This document shows positions 34,604 through 47,048 of a DNA stretch of 64,000 nucleotides, in pieces; positions within the stretch are counted from its first letter, which is position 1; the number at the start of each line of letters is the position of its first letter. Position numbers and translations under genes: made by a program. The stretch spans positions 186,001 through 250,000 of the forward strand of contig JAUFNR010000021.1 in NCBI GenBank assembly GCA_031216915.1. Reading direction: 5' to 3'. The notes beneath the pieces are model-generated. The model saw only the letters and a program-made list of their open reading frames with translations. It had not been told where the DNA came from and searched no databases. The stretch comes from Pictodentalium vernedei (lineage: Eukaryota > Mollusca > Scaphopoda > Dentaliida > Dentaliidae).

Positions 34604-37400
34604 ATGAAAGGATATTGTTCAATTGTAATAAGAGGAAATCTTCCTCTGACTTTCATAATCATTGTATTAATTGTAGTCAGTGTACTCGCACTAACTCCTG
34701 TTCAGTATGTGTCAATTGGGATGACAAACATGGGAAGCGTGTGTCACGGTATGTTAGTGGGGAAATGGCCATGCCGATCCTTTCTCCGCAGGGTCACTCT
34801 AGTTTATCAATCTCTATTTCAGACGAACAAGAACAGGGTGATGTATCCGTGATGTCTTCCAAAAGTGTGCCTCCGTCGTCACAATTAAATGAAGAGCTAG
34901 CGGCAAAGTGCTCATGGAAATACGTCAATTGCCTAAGAGGTCCCTAGTAGGATTGACGTCCGCTAGCTCGCCCGGTGTAGCGTCCATTCATCGAATGGTT
35001 CGGCAGCCGGGTTCGTCCGTTGCGGTCCAGAAAGGAGTTTTGGGTGATGCGAGCACTATAAATCAACTAAGTGCACACCCAGTGACGGCGGATCAGAGGA
35101 GAGAACGGAGGAAGCCTATTAGTCCGGTTCCTAGCTCGTCCAGGTCCATCCGGGCTGCGAGCGAGAGAGGCCCCTCTCTTATACAACAACATCTGGGACC
35201 AGATGTTGTGGTACAAAATGTTTCGCATTCGGAGCATACGTCCGCCACTCGGGATGCTCCGATATATAGACAGTCCGGAGAGACTGTCAATAAGGCTTCC
35301 TCATCACGGCAGCGCACACGACCGCACCTTGGCTACGTGACCTCGGATATCCAGCCAGCTTCGCCAATCAGAGAATCCACGGCGACCAGGTCACGCCATC
35401 CGGTAGCCAGGGACACGAGGCCTGTAGACTTCGGACGTTCGCATAAGAAAAGTATGCAGGAGTCAACGTACACGGAGCTTCCAGCGACAAAGCATCGTAA
35501 GACCGCTACTCCACAGGCCTCAGTGACGGACGTTCTATCCCAAATAGCACAACTTATCGCAGCATCCCAGCAAACGACAGAATCTCTGTCGGATCAGGAA
35601 TAAGGTTGTTTCGTCGGACCAGAATGCTGCGATGCCGGATAAGAGACTGATAGCATCTGTGGACACAAGAATTTTTTGATCGGTTCAGGGACATCGTCCC
35701 TGAGTTTCCGACACAGTCCAATAATGTCACAGGAACTTTCGAATTATTGAACGACGCTATATATATATGCTTGCTTTTAAACAAGCAAGTCAGGTTTCTT
35801 GTTCGCAAAAGTTACTGTGATGTCTTCCAAAAGTGTGCCTCTGTCGTCATAGTTAAATGAAGAGCTAGCGGCAATAAGTGCTCATGGAAATATGTCAATC
35901 GCCTAAGAGGTTCCTAGTAGGATCGACGGCGTTGACATCCGCTAGCTTGCCCGGTGTAGCGTCCATTCATCGAATGGCTCGGCAGCCGGGTTCGTCCGTT
36001 GCGGTCCAGGAAGGAGATTTGGGTGATGCGAGCACTATAATAAGACAAAAGTACACACCCAGTGACGACGGATTAGAGGAGAGATCGGAGGAAGCCTCTT
36101 AGTCCGATTCCTAGCTCGTCCAGGTCCATCCGGGCTGCGAGCGAGAGAGGTCCCTCTCTCGTACAACAACATCTGGGACCAGTTGTTGTGGTACAAACGT
36201 TTCGCATTCGGAGCATTTGTCCGCCGCTCGGGACGCTCCGTTATATAGACAGTCCGAGAGACTGTCGATAAGGCTTCCTCATCCTCACGGCAGCGCACAT
36301 GACCGCACCTTGGCTACATGACCTCGAATATCCTGCCAGCTTCGCCAATCAGGGATTTCATGGCGAACAGGTCATGCCATCCGGTAGCCAAGGGACACGA
36401 GGCCTGTAGACTCCGGACGCTCGCATAATAGAAATATGCATGGGGCAACGTACACGGAGCTTCCAGCTTAAAGCAACGTAAGACCACTTCTCCACAGGCC
36501 TCAGTGACGGACGTGCTATCCAAAATAGCACAACTTATCGCAGCATCCCAGCAAACGACAGAATCTCTGTCGGATCAGGAATAATCCGATGACGCTGGGT
36601 CGGTTCGCTCTGCTGAAGCATCAGGTACGGACGACCGAGCACTTCATAGGGTCCGACAGGATGGCGAAAGGGATTTGGAGGATTCGAGCTTTCCATTTCG
36701 GAACAACAGAAGCTGCCATAGATTATAGGCATTATCTTCCAGAGGTTGTTCCGTCGGACTAGAATGCTGCGATGCTGGATAAGAGACTAATAGCGTCATT
36801 GGACACAGAGTTTTTGATTGGTTCAGGGACATCGTCCCTGAGTTGCCGACACAGTCCAATAATGTCACAAGAACATTTGAATTATTGAACGACGCTATAT
36901 ATAAGCTTGCTACCAAAACAGGCAAGTCTAGTTTCTTGTCCGCAAATGCTCTAATTCTGCCTTTCATCAATTCAAGGAATAAATTTGAAATGGCAGGACA
37001 GGGCATACCGAGAGTTTCTCTGCGTCTAGACGACGAGGCTGAAGACTGGGAATTGTCTATATCGCCATCTATGTCAATTCCAACCACGACGTTAGAAACA
37101 ACAATAATGTCTAACAGACTTAACTTAGACGCTTTATCATACGCAGACCACCTTACTAAGGCGTTATCATTATGTCTTCAAGGGAAAGAATTCCAGGATA
37201 TGATCCTCAATGAAATTTCTTTCAAGGGCAGTAGCTTTTCCACGTATAACTCCGCCCTTCAGTGGCAAACCTGGAGTTGGTTAGACGTGACGCAGCCCTA
37301 GCTACATCGACGCGCGTGGATAGTAAGGTGAAGAACTCTCTCAGAGTCGCTTCGGTCTCGGAGAAGCTTCTCTTCGACGGGAATCTTTCAGCAATCTATG
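34604..37400 (+). pseudogene. Element A gag remnant with internal tandem duplication
   Basis: The start ATGAAAGGATATTG (34604) matches element C gag, followed in another frame by the Cys-rich segment HCINCSQCTRTNSCSVC and WDDKHGKR. A block from about 34849 to 35815 (from GATGTCTTCCAAAAGTGTGC to the CTTGTTCGCAAAAG region) is repeated at 35817-36940. The capsid-like part follows (YADHLTKALSL, RRDAALATSTRVDSKVKNSL to about 37400). Frameshifts occur throughout. The C-terminal basic segment seen in element C is missing because the RT deletion begins within gag. The same duplication occurs in element B but not in C. Confidence 0.75.
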
Positions 37401-37430
37401 AATTGCTCGATATAGACGTTCTCTTGTCAA
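37400..37430 (+). other. Element A: junction of the RT deletion
   Basis: Gag text (AATCTTTCAGCAATCTATGA) runs directly into RNase H-proximal text (TTGCTCGATATAGACGTTC). In element C these points are about 55858 and 57154, so about 1.3 kb, covering the gag C-terminus and the whole RT, is absent. Element B has the same junction near 43745. Confidence 0.85.
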
Positions 37431-37473
37431 TCAAGTGTAACAAGAGATTCAGACTTGGGCAAACATTCAGTGG

Positions 37474-38118
37474 TTGACTCAGGGAGTTCCACTGCAGTTG
37501 CTGGATCCGAGTTTTACGATTATGACGGATGCCAGTCAAACAGGTTGGTGTACAACATTGATCCCAACGGATTCGAAGTGCCAGGTTCTTTGGGATCCGC
37601 AGTTTCTAGGCAAGCACATAAACATCCAAGAAACGATGTCAATTTGGCTTGCACTACGTCATTGGAGGAACATTATTCAGAAAGCGCATGTCCAAATCCT
37701 GTCCGACAATACGACAGTAGTTGCGTATATCCGGAACCAGGGAGGCACTCATTCCGTTCCGTTATTCAATTTAACGGAAAGAATCCTTCTGTTTGTTCTA
37801 GAAGACCAAGTTCTACTTTCGGTCTGTCATATTCCGGGTCGTCTGAATGTATTAGCAGACTCCCTTTCACGGAAGGGTCGCTTGTTGCCGTCAGAATGGT
37901 CTCTCAACAAACAGGTATTCAATCAGATTTGCTACCAATGGGAGCGGCCAATGATAGACTTATCTGCGACACAACTCAACAATCAATTGCAGACGTATGT
38001 GTCACCATGTCCGGATCCCCGAGCATATGCAGTAAACGCTCTATCGATCTCGTGGGACGGAATGATAGGATATGCGTATCCTCCAGCGCCGTTGATTCAG
38101 CAAATATTGCTAAGATAA
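37474..38118 (+). pseudogene. Element A RNase H and MT-like region (open frame)
   Basis: This 214-codon frame carries RNase H motifs: TIMTDASQTGW (first Asp), HINIQETMSIWLALRHW (Glu), AHVQILSDNTTVVAYIRNQG (Asp) and HIPGRLNVLADSLSRKGRLL (last Asp). It continues into the MT-like block QLNNQLQTYVSPCPDPRAYA and SWDGMIGYAYPPAPL. It starts at the RNase H boundary because RT is deleted. The RNase H residues are all present, so this part could still fold, but it has no polymerase in cis. It is overlapped in the -1 frame by another long open stretch (37455-38390). Confidence 0.75.
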
Positions 38119-38179
38119 AACTATCACAATACAATTCTGTTGGTAGCATCACTGTCTCCACAGAGACCGTGGATAAATT

Positions 38180-39237
38180 TACTCACGAGAGGATCTTCTT
38201 TCGCTGGGGAAATCGTGTCAACTTCATAACAACCCGCAAGGTCTCAACCTTCATGTATTCCGTTGTGCGGCCCTTCTTGCACGGCAAGCATTGTACAGGA
38301 CGAGCAGTGGACACGATTTCTAACTGTAGGAGGACCTTCTCTTCGCTATACTATACGGCTAAAGTGGAAGGTCTTTCGTCGTTGGTGTAGGGATCATTAT
38401 GTTGATATTTTTGATCCCTCCATTCCAGACATTGCAAACTTTCTAGTATACTTGTTTGACGAGATCAACTGCAGCCTGTTACTATTAAAGGTTATAGGTC
38501 TATGTTATCTGATACCTATGCACACCATGATAGTTTACAATTGGGTCTCATGTCTCTTTATCTAAATTAGTTAGAAACTTTTCGATAAATAGACCTAGAA
38601 CCCTTAGATTAATTCCTATATGGAATTTAGCTTGGGTTCTTCTTAAACTAAAAGAAAACCATTTGAGCCTCTTTGAGACAGTAGATTTCAAATTCTGGTC
38701 TTATAAGACAGCATTTCTCTTAGCTTTCTCTTCTGCTGAAGAGTCAGTGAGCTTCATGCACTATCGGTGGACGATTCTCACTTTCGTAGTATCGGGAACA
38801 CTATTACCTTTACTACTAATGTTGGATTTTTGGTTAAGAATCAGGCTCCTAATAAATATCCGGAACCTATTGTTATTAAGGTCCTTCCATCTTCGAACGG
38901 GCATAGGCCTTTACTCTGTCCGGTTAGAGCTTTATGTATTTATAAACAAGATCTCAGTTTATCAGAAAGGACGTAAAAGCTTCTTCTGTCTCTGATGCCT
39001 AATAGAAAGGACATTACGGTCCATTCTATTGCTAGATGGATTCAATTAACTATCTGTACTGCTTATGATAATCTATCTTTAACTCAGCAGTCTGTGCTTA
39101 AGATTTCGGCTCATGAAGTAATATCTCTTTCTATATCCTGGGCTTCTGCAAATAGTGTTGCTATTACAGATTTAATGAAGGCTGCATATTGGTCTCAGCC
39201 ATCCACATTCACGAATTTTTTATCTCAGAAATATTGA
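38180..39237 (+). pseudogene. Element A tyrosine recombinase remnant
   Basis: The sequence aligns with the open recombinase of element C but is split between three frames (about 38263-38565, 38663-38995 and 38767-39237). The H-x2-R motif is changed: C has SAHEVRALATSWA, while A reads SAHEVISLSISWA, so a catalytic Arg is replaced by Ile. An extra T just before the Tyr codon shifts the end to FTNFLSQKY and a stop. It would be inactive. Confidence 0.8.
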
Positions 39238-39392
39238 GTCCATTTCTGGAGACCTGCATTGTTTAGGTCCATTATCTGCTGCTCAGAATGTCGTTCACTA
39301 AACAGTTGCAACTATAGTTATGTAGGCTTTCTGTTCAGGCAGTGACTCCGTCTTGTTGCCCTCTTCGCTCTGGGCTATTTGACCCAGGGCAA

Positions 39393-39415
39393 GGGGAAGG
39401 GGGGGGGGGGGCGGG
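39393..39415 (+). repeat. G-rich tract downstream of the element A recombinase
   Basis: A G run follows GGGCAAGGGGAAGG, between GACCCAGGG and CCCTTGGGTC, which can pair. Elements B (about 45740-45762) and C (about 59158-59186) have the same arrangement. Confidence 0.8.
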
Positions 39416-39638
39416 GTGTTCCCTTGGGTCACCTGTTTTATAATGAAAACAAGGGGATACCTCCTCCGGAGTCAGTAATTCTGAGCTGTTACTGGGATGG
39501 TTTTAAAGTGAAAAGTTAATGTTTAAAAAATTCATTCATGTCATATTTTTAAAGTGTAGCATTTGAATAAGTCACATGTCAAACGGGCGTTAATATACAA
39601 TCCTCGGACACTTTTATAAGAGTATAAAGAGTCTCAAT

Positions 39639-39839
39639 ATTTTTATACTGTACCAATGACCCAGACATAGCTGGTGCTAACTCTTAAAATATAGGGCCAA
39701 ACACAAATTTTGCCCCCCAATCCCCAAAATTTGCATCTAAAACTAAAGAAAACATGTCCTGAAAGGCCCTCCACACTTCGCCCCTACTGCGCATGCGCAG
39801 TGTCAAGGACGTTCCGAAATTGGCGCCATTTATCATTCT
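39639..39839 (+). repeat. Element B left inverted terminal repeat
   Basis: Same sequence class as the A and C left ends, with TGCGCATGCGCA at 39788-39799. Confidence 0.9.
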
Positions 39840-40731
39840 ATGTTTGGCCCTTCATCAGTTAACATCTGACTGATCTTTGTGCTTTTAAATCTCAGTTTAA
39901 ATGATGCCAGACACATAAATATTAGTGAAATGGTGATTCTAAGGAGGATAGAAAAGGAGGAGAGGAAAAGAATGTGTGACAGAATATTATCAGGGCTGTA
40001 ACTTAAAATTTTTTAATGAAATTATGTTAAGTTACCTATTTTCAAGGCAGCAGCCATTTTGTTGTCATTCTGATTATTTAGTTACACTGTTTTTTCAAGT
40101 GTTTTTCCTCTCTCCCTGTCCTTTAAGTTCCCCCTTGCTATTCTCCCATGCTTTTGGCATAATTTCTGTAATTATTATTACTAAAATTTCTTGGGAGTTT
40201 TAGCTGAATAACAGAATGAATTCTGTTCTTTCCCCATGTTTACGTCTTCACCTACGGGTGGTTAGGCGTTGTGTTCTGCATCTACCATCTGATGTTCTGC
40301 AGTTTCTTCCCTGGAAGTCTCTGTTTTGCATCAGATGGTGTATTTTTGGTAACTGATTTCGGGCCTGGGTGCCTGGAGTCTTATTTTAGTGTTTTTACAC
40401 TCATTGTTTACATTTACAACAGCCCTCTGTGTGAGGGGGGGATTTCTAAATAATAATATCTTTGTTATTTTAATCATAACTAGATACATTATTATTGTTC
40501 GTAAGTGTTGAATAAATTATTTAAAATATTTTTAAAATTTTTGTCCACACTTAGGCTTGGGATCCATTGGGGCTCAACGTTACTTTTCAGAAACTTGGGC
40601 TGTTCTGAAAAAATATTTTTTCAAAATATTTTGATTTCAATTATTTTTTCTATATTAATGGATCATATTATTATTATGTATTTTGATTGCCAGGGGTTAG
40701 TGCGAGTACCAGGACTTGTTTTCTTTTCACA

Positions 40732-43700
40732 TTGAAAGGATATTGATCAATTGTTTTAAGAGGAAGTCTTCCTCTGACCTTATTATCATTCTATATGTGG
40801 TCAGTGTACTCGCATTAACTCCTGTTCTGTATCGTATGATTTCGATGACAATATGGGAAGCGTATGTCACGGTATGTTGTTGGGGATTTGGACACTCCGG
40901 TCCTTTCCCCGCAGGGTCACTCTACTTTATCAATTTCTATTTCAGACGATCAAGATTAGGGTGATGTATCTGTGATGTCTTCCAACAGTGTGCCTCCGTC
41001 GTCACAATTAATGAAGGGCTAGCGGAAAAGTGCTCATGTTATACGCCAATTGCCTAAGAGGACCCTAGTAGGTTCGACGGCCTTTGACGTCCGCTAGCTC
41101 GCCCGGTGTAGCGTCCATTCACCGAATGGTTCGGCAGCCGGGTTCGTCCGTTGCGGTCTAGAAGGAATTTTGGGGTGATGCGAGCACTATAAAATTAACT
41201 TAATGCACACCCAGTGACGGCGGATCGGAGGGAGAACGGAGGAAGCCTTTTAGTCCGGTTCATAGCTCGTTCCGGTCCATCCGGACGGCAAGCGAGAGAG
41301 GCCCCTCTCTCGTTCGACAACATCTGGCCCCAGATGTTGTGGTACAAATGTGTCGTTAGCGGAGCATACGTCCGTCGCTCGGGATGCTCCGTTGTATAGG
41401 CAGTCCGCTGAGACTGCTAAGGCTTCCTCTTCTCGTCAGCGCACACGACCGCACCTTGGCTGCGTGACCGCCGATATATTACCAGCTTCGCCGATCAAGG
41501 ATTCTTCGGCGACCAGGTCACACCATCCGGCAGCCAGGGATTCGAGACCGATGGACTCCGGACGTTCGCATAGGAAAAGTATGCGGGAGCCATCTGATGC
41601 GGAGCTGCCCTCGGCGAAGCAGCGATAGACTGCGCCTCCGCAGGTCTCGATGCCGGACATCCTTGTGCACATAGCACAGCTTATCGCAGCATCCCAGCAG
41701 CCGACAGAAACGGTGTCGGATCGAGAATTATCCGACAGCGCTGGGTCGGTAGCCGGAGACTCGAGGCCTGCAGACTCCGGACGTTCGCATAGGAAGTGTG
41801 CGGGAGTCAACGTACACGGAGCTTCCAGCGGCAATGCATCGTAAGTCCGCTACTGCACAGGCCTCGGGAACGGACGTGCTTTCCTTAATAGCACAGTTTA
41901 TCGCAGCATCCCAGCATCAACTGAATCTGTCGCATATATTTTATCCGACGATGCTGGGTCGGGACGCTCCGCGGAAGCGGGTACGGACGTCCGAAAGTTT
42001 CATCCGGTCCGACGGGATACCGAAAGGGATTCGGTGGATTCCAAGCTTTCCCTTTCGGAACAACATATGTAAGAAACTGATAGCGTCGGTGGACTTAGAA
42101 ATTTTTGGTTCGGTTCAGGGACATCGTCCCTCAGTTCCGACATAGTCCAATAATGTCACACAAACTTTCGAATTATTGAACGACGCTATATATATTATTA
42201 TTTTATGCTTGCTATCCAAGCATTTCTGGTTTCTTGTTCGAAGAGTTATGGAGATGTCTTTCAAAAGTGTGCCTCTGTCGTCATAGTTAATGAAGAGTTA
42301 GCGGCTATAAGTGCTCATGGAATATGTCTATCGCTTACGGAGTGACATTCGCTAGCTCACCCGGTGTAGCGTACATTCATCGAATGGTTCGGCTGCCGGG
42401 TTCGTCCGTTGCGGTCTAGGAAGGAGATTTGGGTGATGCGAGCACTTTAATTATTTTAGTACTCACCCAGTGACGGCAGATTGAGGACAGATCGGAGGAA
42501 GCCAACAACATAGGGGACCGCATGTTGTGGTTCAGATATTTTACATTCGGAGCATATGTCCGTTGCACGGGACGCTCCGTTATATTGACAGTCCGAGAGA
42601 CTGTCTTTAATACTTCCTTATCCTCACAGCAGGGCACACGACCGCACATTGGCTACGTGACCTCGAGTATCCGATCAGTTTCGGCATTCAGTGATTCCAC
42701 AGCGAATAGGTCGCGCCATCCGGTAGCCAAGGGACACGAGGCCTATACACTCCGTTCGCTCGCATATTGGAAGTATGCACGGGGTAACGATCTCGGAGCT
42801 TCCTGCGGCAATGCATCGTAAGACCGCTGCTCCTCAGGCCTCAGTGACGGACGTGCTATCCGAGTTAGCACAGTTGTTTCGCAGCATCCCAGCAATTGAC
42901 GGTTTCTCGGTCGAATCAGGAATTATCCGACGGCGCTGGGTCGGTGCGGTCCGCAGTTGCATCAAGCTACGGACGACCGAACGCTTTATAGGGTCCGACA
43001 GGATGGCGAAAGGGATTCGAAAGATTTCGAGTTTTCCCTTTAGTAGTATCGGAAGATGCCTTTCATATCTTCTGGCATTTCTTCCAGTGATTATTTTTCG
43101 GACTTCATTGCTGCGATCTTGGATAAGAGACTTATAGCGTCATTGGACTCGGATTTTTCGATCGGTACAGGGACTTTGTCCCTGACTTACCGACGCAGTC
43201 CAATATTGTCATTACAACATGTGTTTTATTTTTCGACGCTATATATTTATATATATATACAAGCCTGCTACTAAGCATGATAGTTTAGTTTCTTGTCCGC
43301 GTGGCTCATTTCTGCCATTTTATCTTTTTTACATATAGTTTATTTTGGCAGAGAAGGGCATACCGAGAGTTCATATGCGTCTAGACGGTGTGATTTAAGA
43401 CTGCATATATTCTTTTTCGCCGTTTATGTCTTTTCCAATTTCAATGTTGGGAACGACATTATGTATAGTAGACTTAACTTAGACGCTTTATTATACGTAA
43501 TCCGCCTTACTGAGGCGTTATCATTACGTCTTCAAGAAAAGATTTACGGGATATTATTCTCAATGTAATTTCTTTTGAGGGCAGTAGTTTGTTCACGTAT
43601 AACTCCGCCCTTCAGTGGCTGATTGGAGTTGGTTAGACGTGATGCAGCCCTAGCTACATCCACGCGTGGATAGTAGGTTAAGAACTCTCTCAGAGTCGCT

Positions 43701-43760
43701 TCGTTCTCGGAGGAGCTTCTCTTCGACGGCAACTTTCCGGCAATCCATGAATTGCTTGAT
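40732..43760 (+). pseudogene. Element B gag remnant with tandem duplication
   Basis: Recognisable gag blocks: AGCATACGTCCGTCGCTCGG (about 41360), the CGCAGCATCCCAGCA block (at about 41690, 41900 and 42880), and capsid-like text near 43480-43690 (SRLNLDALLYVIRLTEALSL). The unit starting near 40973 is repeated from about 42243. Many stops and indels. The initiator region has lost its ATG (ATTGAAAGG at 40732). Confidence 0.65.
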
Positions 43761-43769
43761 TTATACATT

Positions 43770-44560
43770 CTCTTGTCTATCTAGTGTTACAAGAGATTCA
43801 GACTGGGGCAAACATTCGGTGGTTGACTCAGAGAGTGCCTCCGCAGTTGCCGGACCCGAGTGTGGCTGTTATGACGGTTGCCAGTCAAACAGATTGGGAT
43901 ATATACTGATCCCTACGGATTCGAAGTGCCAGGGTCTTTGGGTTCCGCAGTCTTTTAGCTATCAGTTTAACTTCCGCGGAATAATGTTTTTTAGGCTTGC
44001 TTTATGTCATTGCATGAACATTATTCAGAAACGCATGCCCAAATTCCTGTCCTTTAATTCGACAGTAGTGGCGTATCTCCGGAACCAGGGAGGCACTCTT
44101 TCGTTTCCGTTATTCAATTTAATGGAAAGAATCCGTCTGTTGGTTATAGTACACCAAGTTCAGTTTTGGTCCGTCATATTCTGGGTCGTCTGATTGTTTT
44201 ATCGCACTCCCGTTCTCTTACGGGTCGCTTGTTGCTGTCAGAATGGACTCTCAACAAACAAGTATTCAATCAGATTTGCTATCTATGGGAGCGCCCAATG
44301 ATGTTTTATTTATGACACAGCTTGCTAATCAATTGCAGACGTATGTGTTGGCTTGTCCAGATCTTTGAGCTAATACGGTTAACGCTCTATTGATCTATAG
44401 GACGGAATGATAAGATACGCGTATCCTCCGGCGCTGTTGTTTTAGCAGGTATTGCTAAGATAAACAACCACAATACATTTCTGTTGATAGCATCTCTATC
44501 TTCACAGAGATCATGAGTAATTTACTCTCTTGTCTACTGTGGATCTTAACGTGAAATCTT
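43770..44560 (+). pseudogene. Element B RNase H and MT-like remnant
   Basis: Aligned with A and C: QTDWDIY-like text replaces the first Asp region, VVAYLRNQGGTLSFPLFNLM remains, and the later LADSLS motif is destroyed. Heavily mutated and non-functional. Confidence 0.65.
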
Positions 44561-45600
44561 CCTCTATGTGAGGATCTTTTTTCACTGGGTAAATCGTGTC
44601 ATCTTTATCACAACCAGCAAGGTCGCAACCTTCATGTATTCCGTTGTGTGGTCCGTATTGCTTTGTAAGCACTGTACTGGACGAGCTTTGGACGCGATTT
44701 CTTACTATAGGAGATCCTCTTCTTCGCTATTCTATGCGACTAAAGTGGAGGCTCTTCCGTCGTGGTGTAGGGATCATTATGTTCATATTGTTGATCCCTC
44801 CATACTACTCATTGCTATTTTTTAGTATACTTGTTTCACAAGATCTACTGCAGCCTGTTGTTATTTAGGTTATAGGTTTATGTTACCTCATACCTATGCA
44901 CTCTACGATAGTTTACAATTGAGTCTTTTGTCTCTTTATCTAAGTCAGTTAGTAACTTTTTGATAAATAGACTTAGAATCTTTAGATTAAATTCCTATAC
45001 GGATTTTAACTTCAGGTTCTTATTTAGCTAAGTAATCATTTGAGCCTCTGGAAACAGTAGTTTTCAAATTCTGACCTTTTAGACAGTAATTCTGTTGGTT
45101 TCTCTTTTACTGTAGAGTCAGTGAGTTTCATGCACTATCGATGGATGATTTTCACTTTCATAGTTTCGGAATCAATACTTCCGTTACTATTTAGGTTGGA
45201 TTGTTGCATAAGAGTTAGGCTCCTTTTATCCGGAACCTATTATTTTAAGGTCCTTCCGTCTTCGTATGGGCATAGGCCTTTACTCTTTCCGGGTACAGTT
45301 TATGTATTTATAAACAGATATCTGTTTATTACAAGGGCGTAAGCTTCTTCTGTCTTTGATGTCTAGTAGAAGGACGTTACGCTCCATTTTATTGTTAATG
45401 GATTCTATTAACTAGCGTACTGCTTATGGTATATCATTGGCTTAGCAGTTGTGCTTAAGATTTCGGCTCATGAAGTAAGAGTTCTTCTACTTCTTGGGCT
45501 TACATTAATAGTGTTGCTATTATAGATTTTTGAAGGCTGCTCATTGCGCTCAGCCATCCATTCATGAATTTTATCTCAGAAATATCGAGTCCATTTCTGG
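44560..45600 (+). pseudogene. Element B tyrosine recombinase remnant
   Basis: Short stretches align with element C. The nucleotide text for HEVRV-like (CATGAAGTAAGAGTT, about 45470) and the region before the Tyr are present, but frameshifts and stops break the frame repeatedly. Confidence 0.65.
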
Positions 45601-46234
45601 AGGCCTCTATTGTTAGGTCTATTATCTACTGCTCAGAATGTCATTCACTTAACAGTTGCTACTATAGCTAGGTAGGCTGTCTGTTTCGGCAGTGTCTTCG
45701 TTCGGCTGCCCTCTTCGCTCTGGGCTATTTGACCCAGGGCAAGAAAAGGGGGGGGGGGGAGGGTGTTCCCTTGGGTCACCTGTTTTTTACTATGAAAACA
45801 AGGGGATACCTCCTCCGGAGTTAGTAATTCTGAGCTGTTATTGGGATGGTTGTTTAGTGAGAAGTTTAAGTTTATAAAATTCATTCAAGTCTTAGTTTTT
45901 AAAGTATAGCTTTTGAATATTGCATATGTCAACGGACATGATTATGCAATTCTCAGACACTTTTAGGAGTATAAGAGTCTCTATTCTCTAGACTCACTTT
46001 ATTATTGGCTTACTTTAAAAATTATTAGTATAAGGATTATTGGATATTAATAGAGTACATGGATGTATGAAGCTCAATTTTTGGTAGGTGTTGTATCTTT
46101 CTAATTTATCATAAATAAGAAAGATACATGTAAGGCCTATTACTTCTTTTCCCTACAGGGGATGACTCTATTTTATTTTATTGAGCGTATTCCATTTTGC
46201 TCTATGTCCTTGGCCCTCCAGCCTTTTTACTATT

Positions 46235-46322
46235 CAGCTATGTCTGGGTCATTGGTACAGTATAAAAATGTTAAAAAATTTATAGTAATTTATATATTTT
46301 TTATACTTACCAATGACCCAGA
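46235..46322 (+). repeat. Element B internal complementary region
   Basis: GGGTCATTGGTACAGTATAA then AAATGTTAAAAAATTTATAG: the reverse complement of the left end fused through GTT to the reverse complement of the right end. Confidence 0.92.
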
Positions 46323-46399
46323 CGGGGATGGCCCTCCCAGGAGTTGGGAACTCTTGCCTCCCCGCTGAGTACATAGCGCTTACCAGGCACTGGTTATTA

Positions 46400-46625
46400 G
46401 AATGATAAATGGCGCCAATTTCGGAACGTCCTTGACACTGCGCATGCGCAGTAGGGGCGAAGTGTGGAGGGCCTTTCAGGACATGTTTTCTTTAGTTTTA
46501 GATGCAAATTTTGGGGATTGGGGGGCAAAATTTGTGTTTGGCCCTATATTTTAAGAGTTAGCACCAGCTATGTCTGGGTCATTGGTAAGTATAAAAAATA
46601 TATAAATTACTATAAATTTTTTAAC
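46400..46625 (+). repeat. Element B right inverted terminal repeat
   Basis: Carries TGCGCATGCGCA at 46439-46450 and ends AAATTTTTTAAC. It is longer than the left repeat by an AT-rich terminal extension. Confidence 0.92.
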
Positions 46626-46884
46626 TTTCTGGACTAACTTTATTTATTGGCTTACTTTAAAAATAATTAGTATTAGGATGTTAGTATACTGGATGTTAAT
46701 AGAGAACATGAATGTTATGATGCTCAATTATGGAGGGTGTTGTGTCTTTCTAATTTATCATAAATAAGAAAGATACATGTAAAGCCTAATACTCCTTTTC
46801 TCCTCGAGGGGATGACTCTATTTTATATAGTTGAGCTTATTGAATTTTCCTCTATGTCCTAGGCCCTCCAGCCTTTTTACTATT

Positions 46885-46972
46885 CAGCTATGTCTGGGTC
46901 ATTGGTACAGTATAAAAATGTTAAAAAATTTATAGTAATTTATATATTTTTTATACTTACCAATGACCCAGA
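46885..46972 (+). repeat. Element A internal complementary region
   Basis: Same organisation as in B and C. It lies in the A segment that resumes after the B insertion, which shows that this segment belongs to A. Confidence 0.92.
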
Positions 46973-47048
46973 CGGGGATGGCCCTCCCAGGAGTTGGGAA
47001 CTCATACCTCCCCGCTGAGTACATAGTGCTGACCAGGCACTGATTGTA

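Larger units (their letters stand above)
39639..46625 (+). mobile_element. DIRS-type retrotransposon B nested in element A (6987 bp)
   Basis: A complete insertion with left end ATTTTTATACTGTACC and right end AATTTTTTAAC. It has inverted terminal repeats (39639-39839 and 46400-46625) and an internal complementary region (46235-46322). The flanks GAGTCTCAAT and CTGGACTAAC join to give the uninterrupted sequence found in element C at about 59411-59430. The internal structure is the same as A (gag duplication, RT deletion). The coding regions are more degraded than those of A. Confidence 0.92.
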
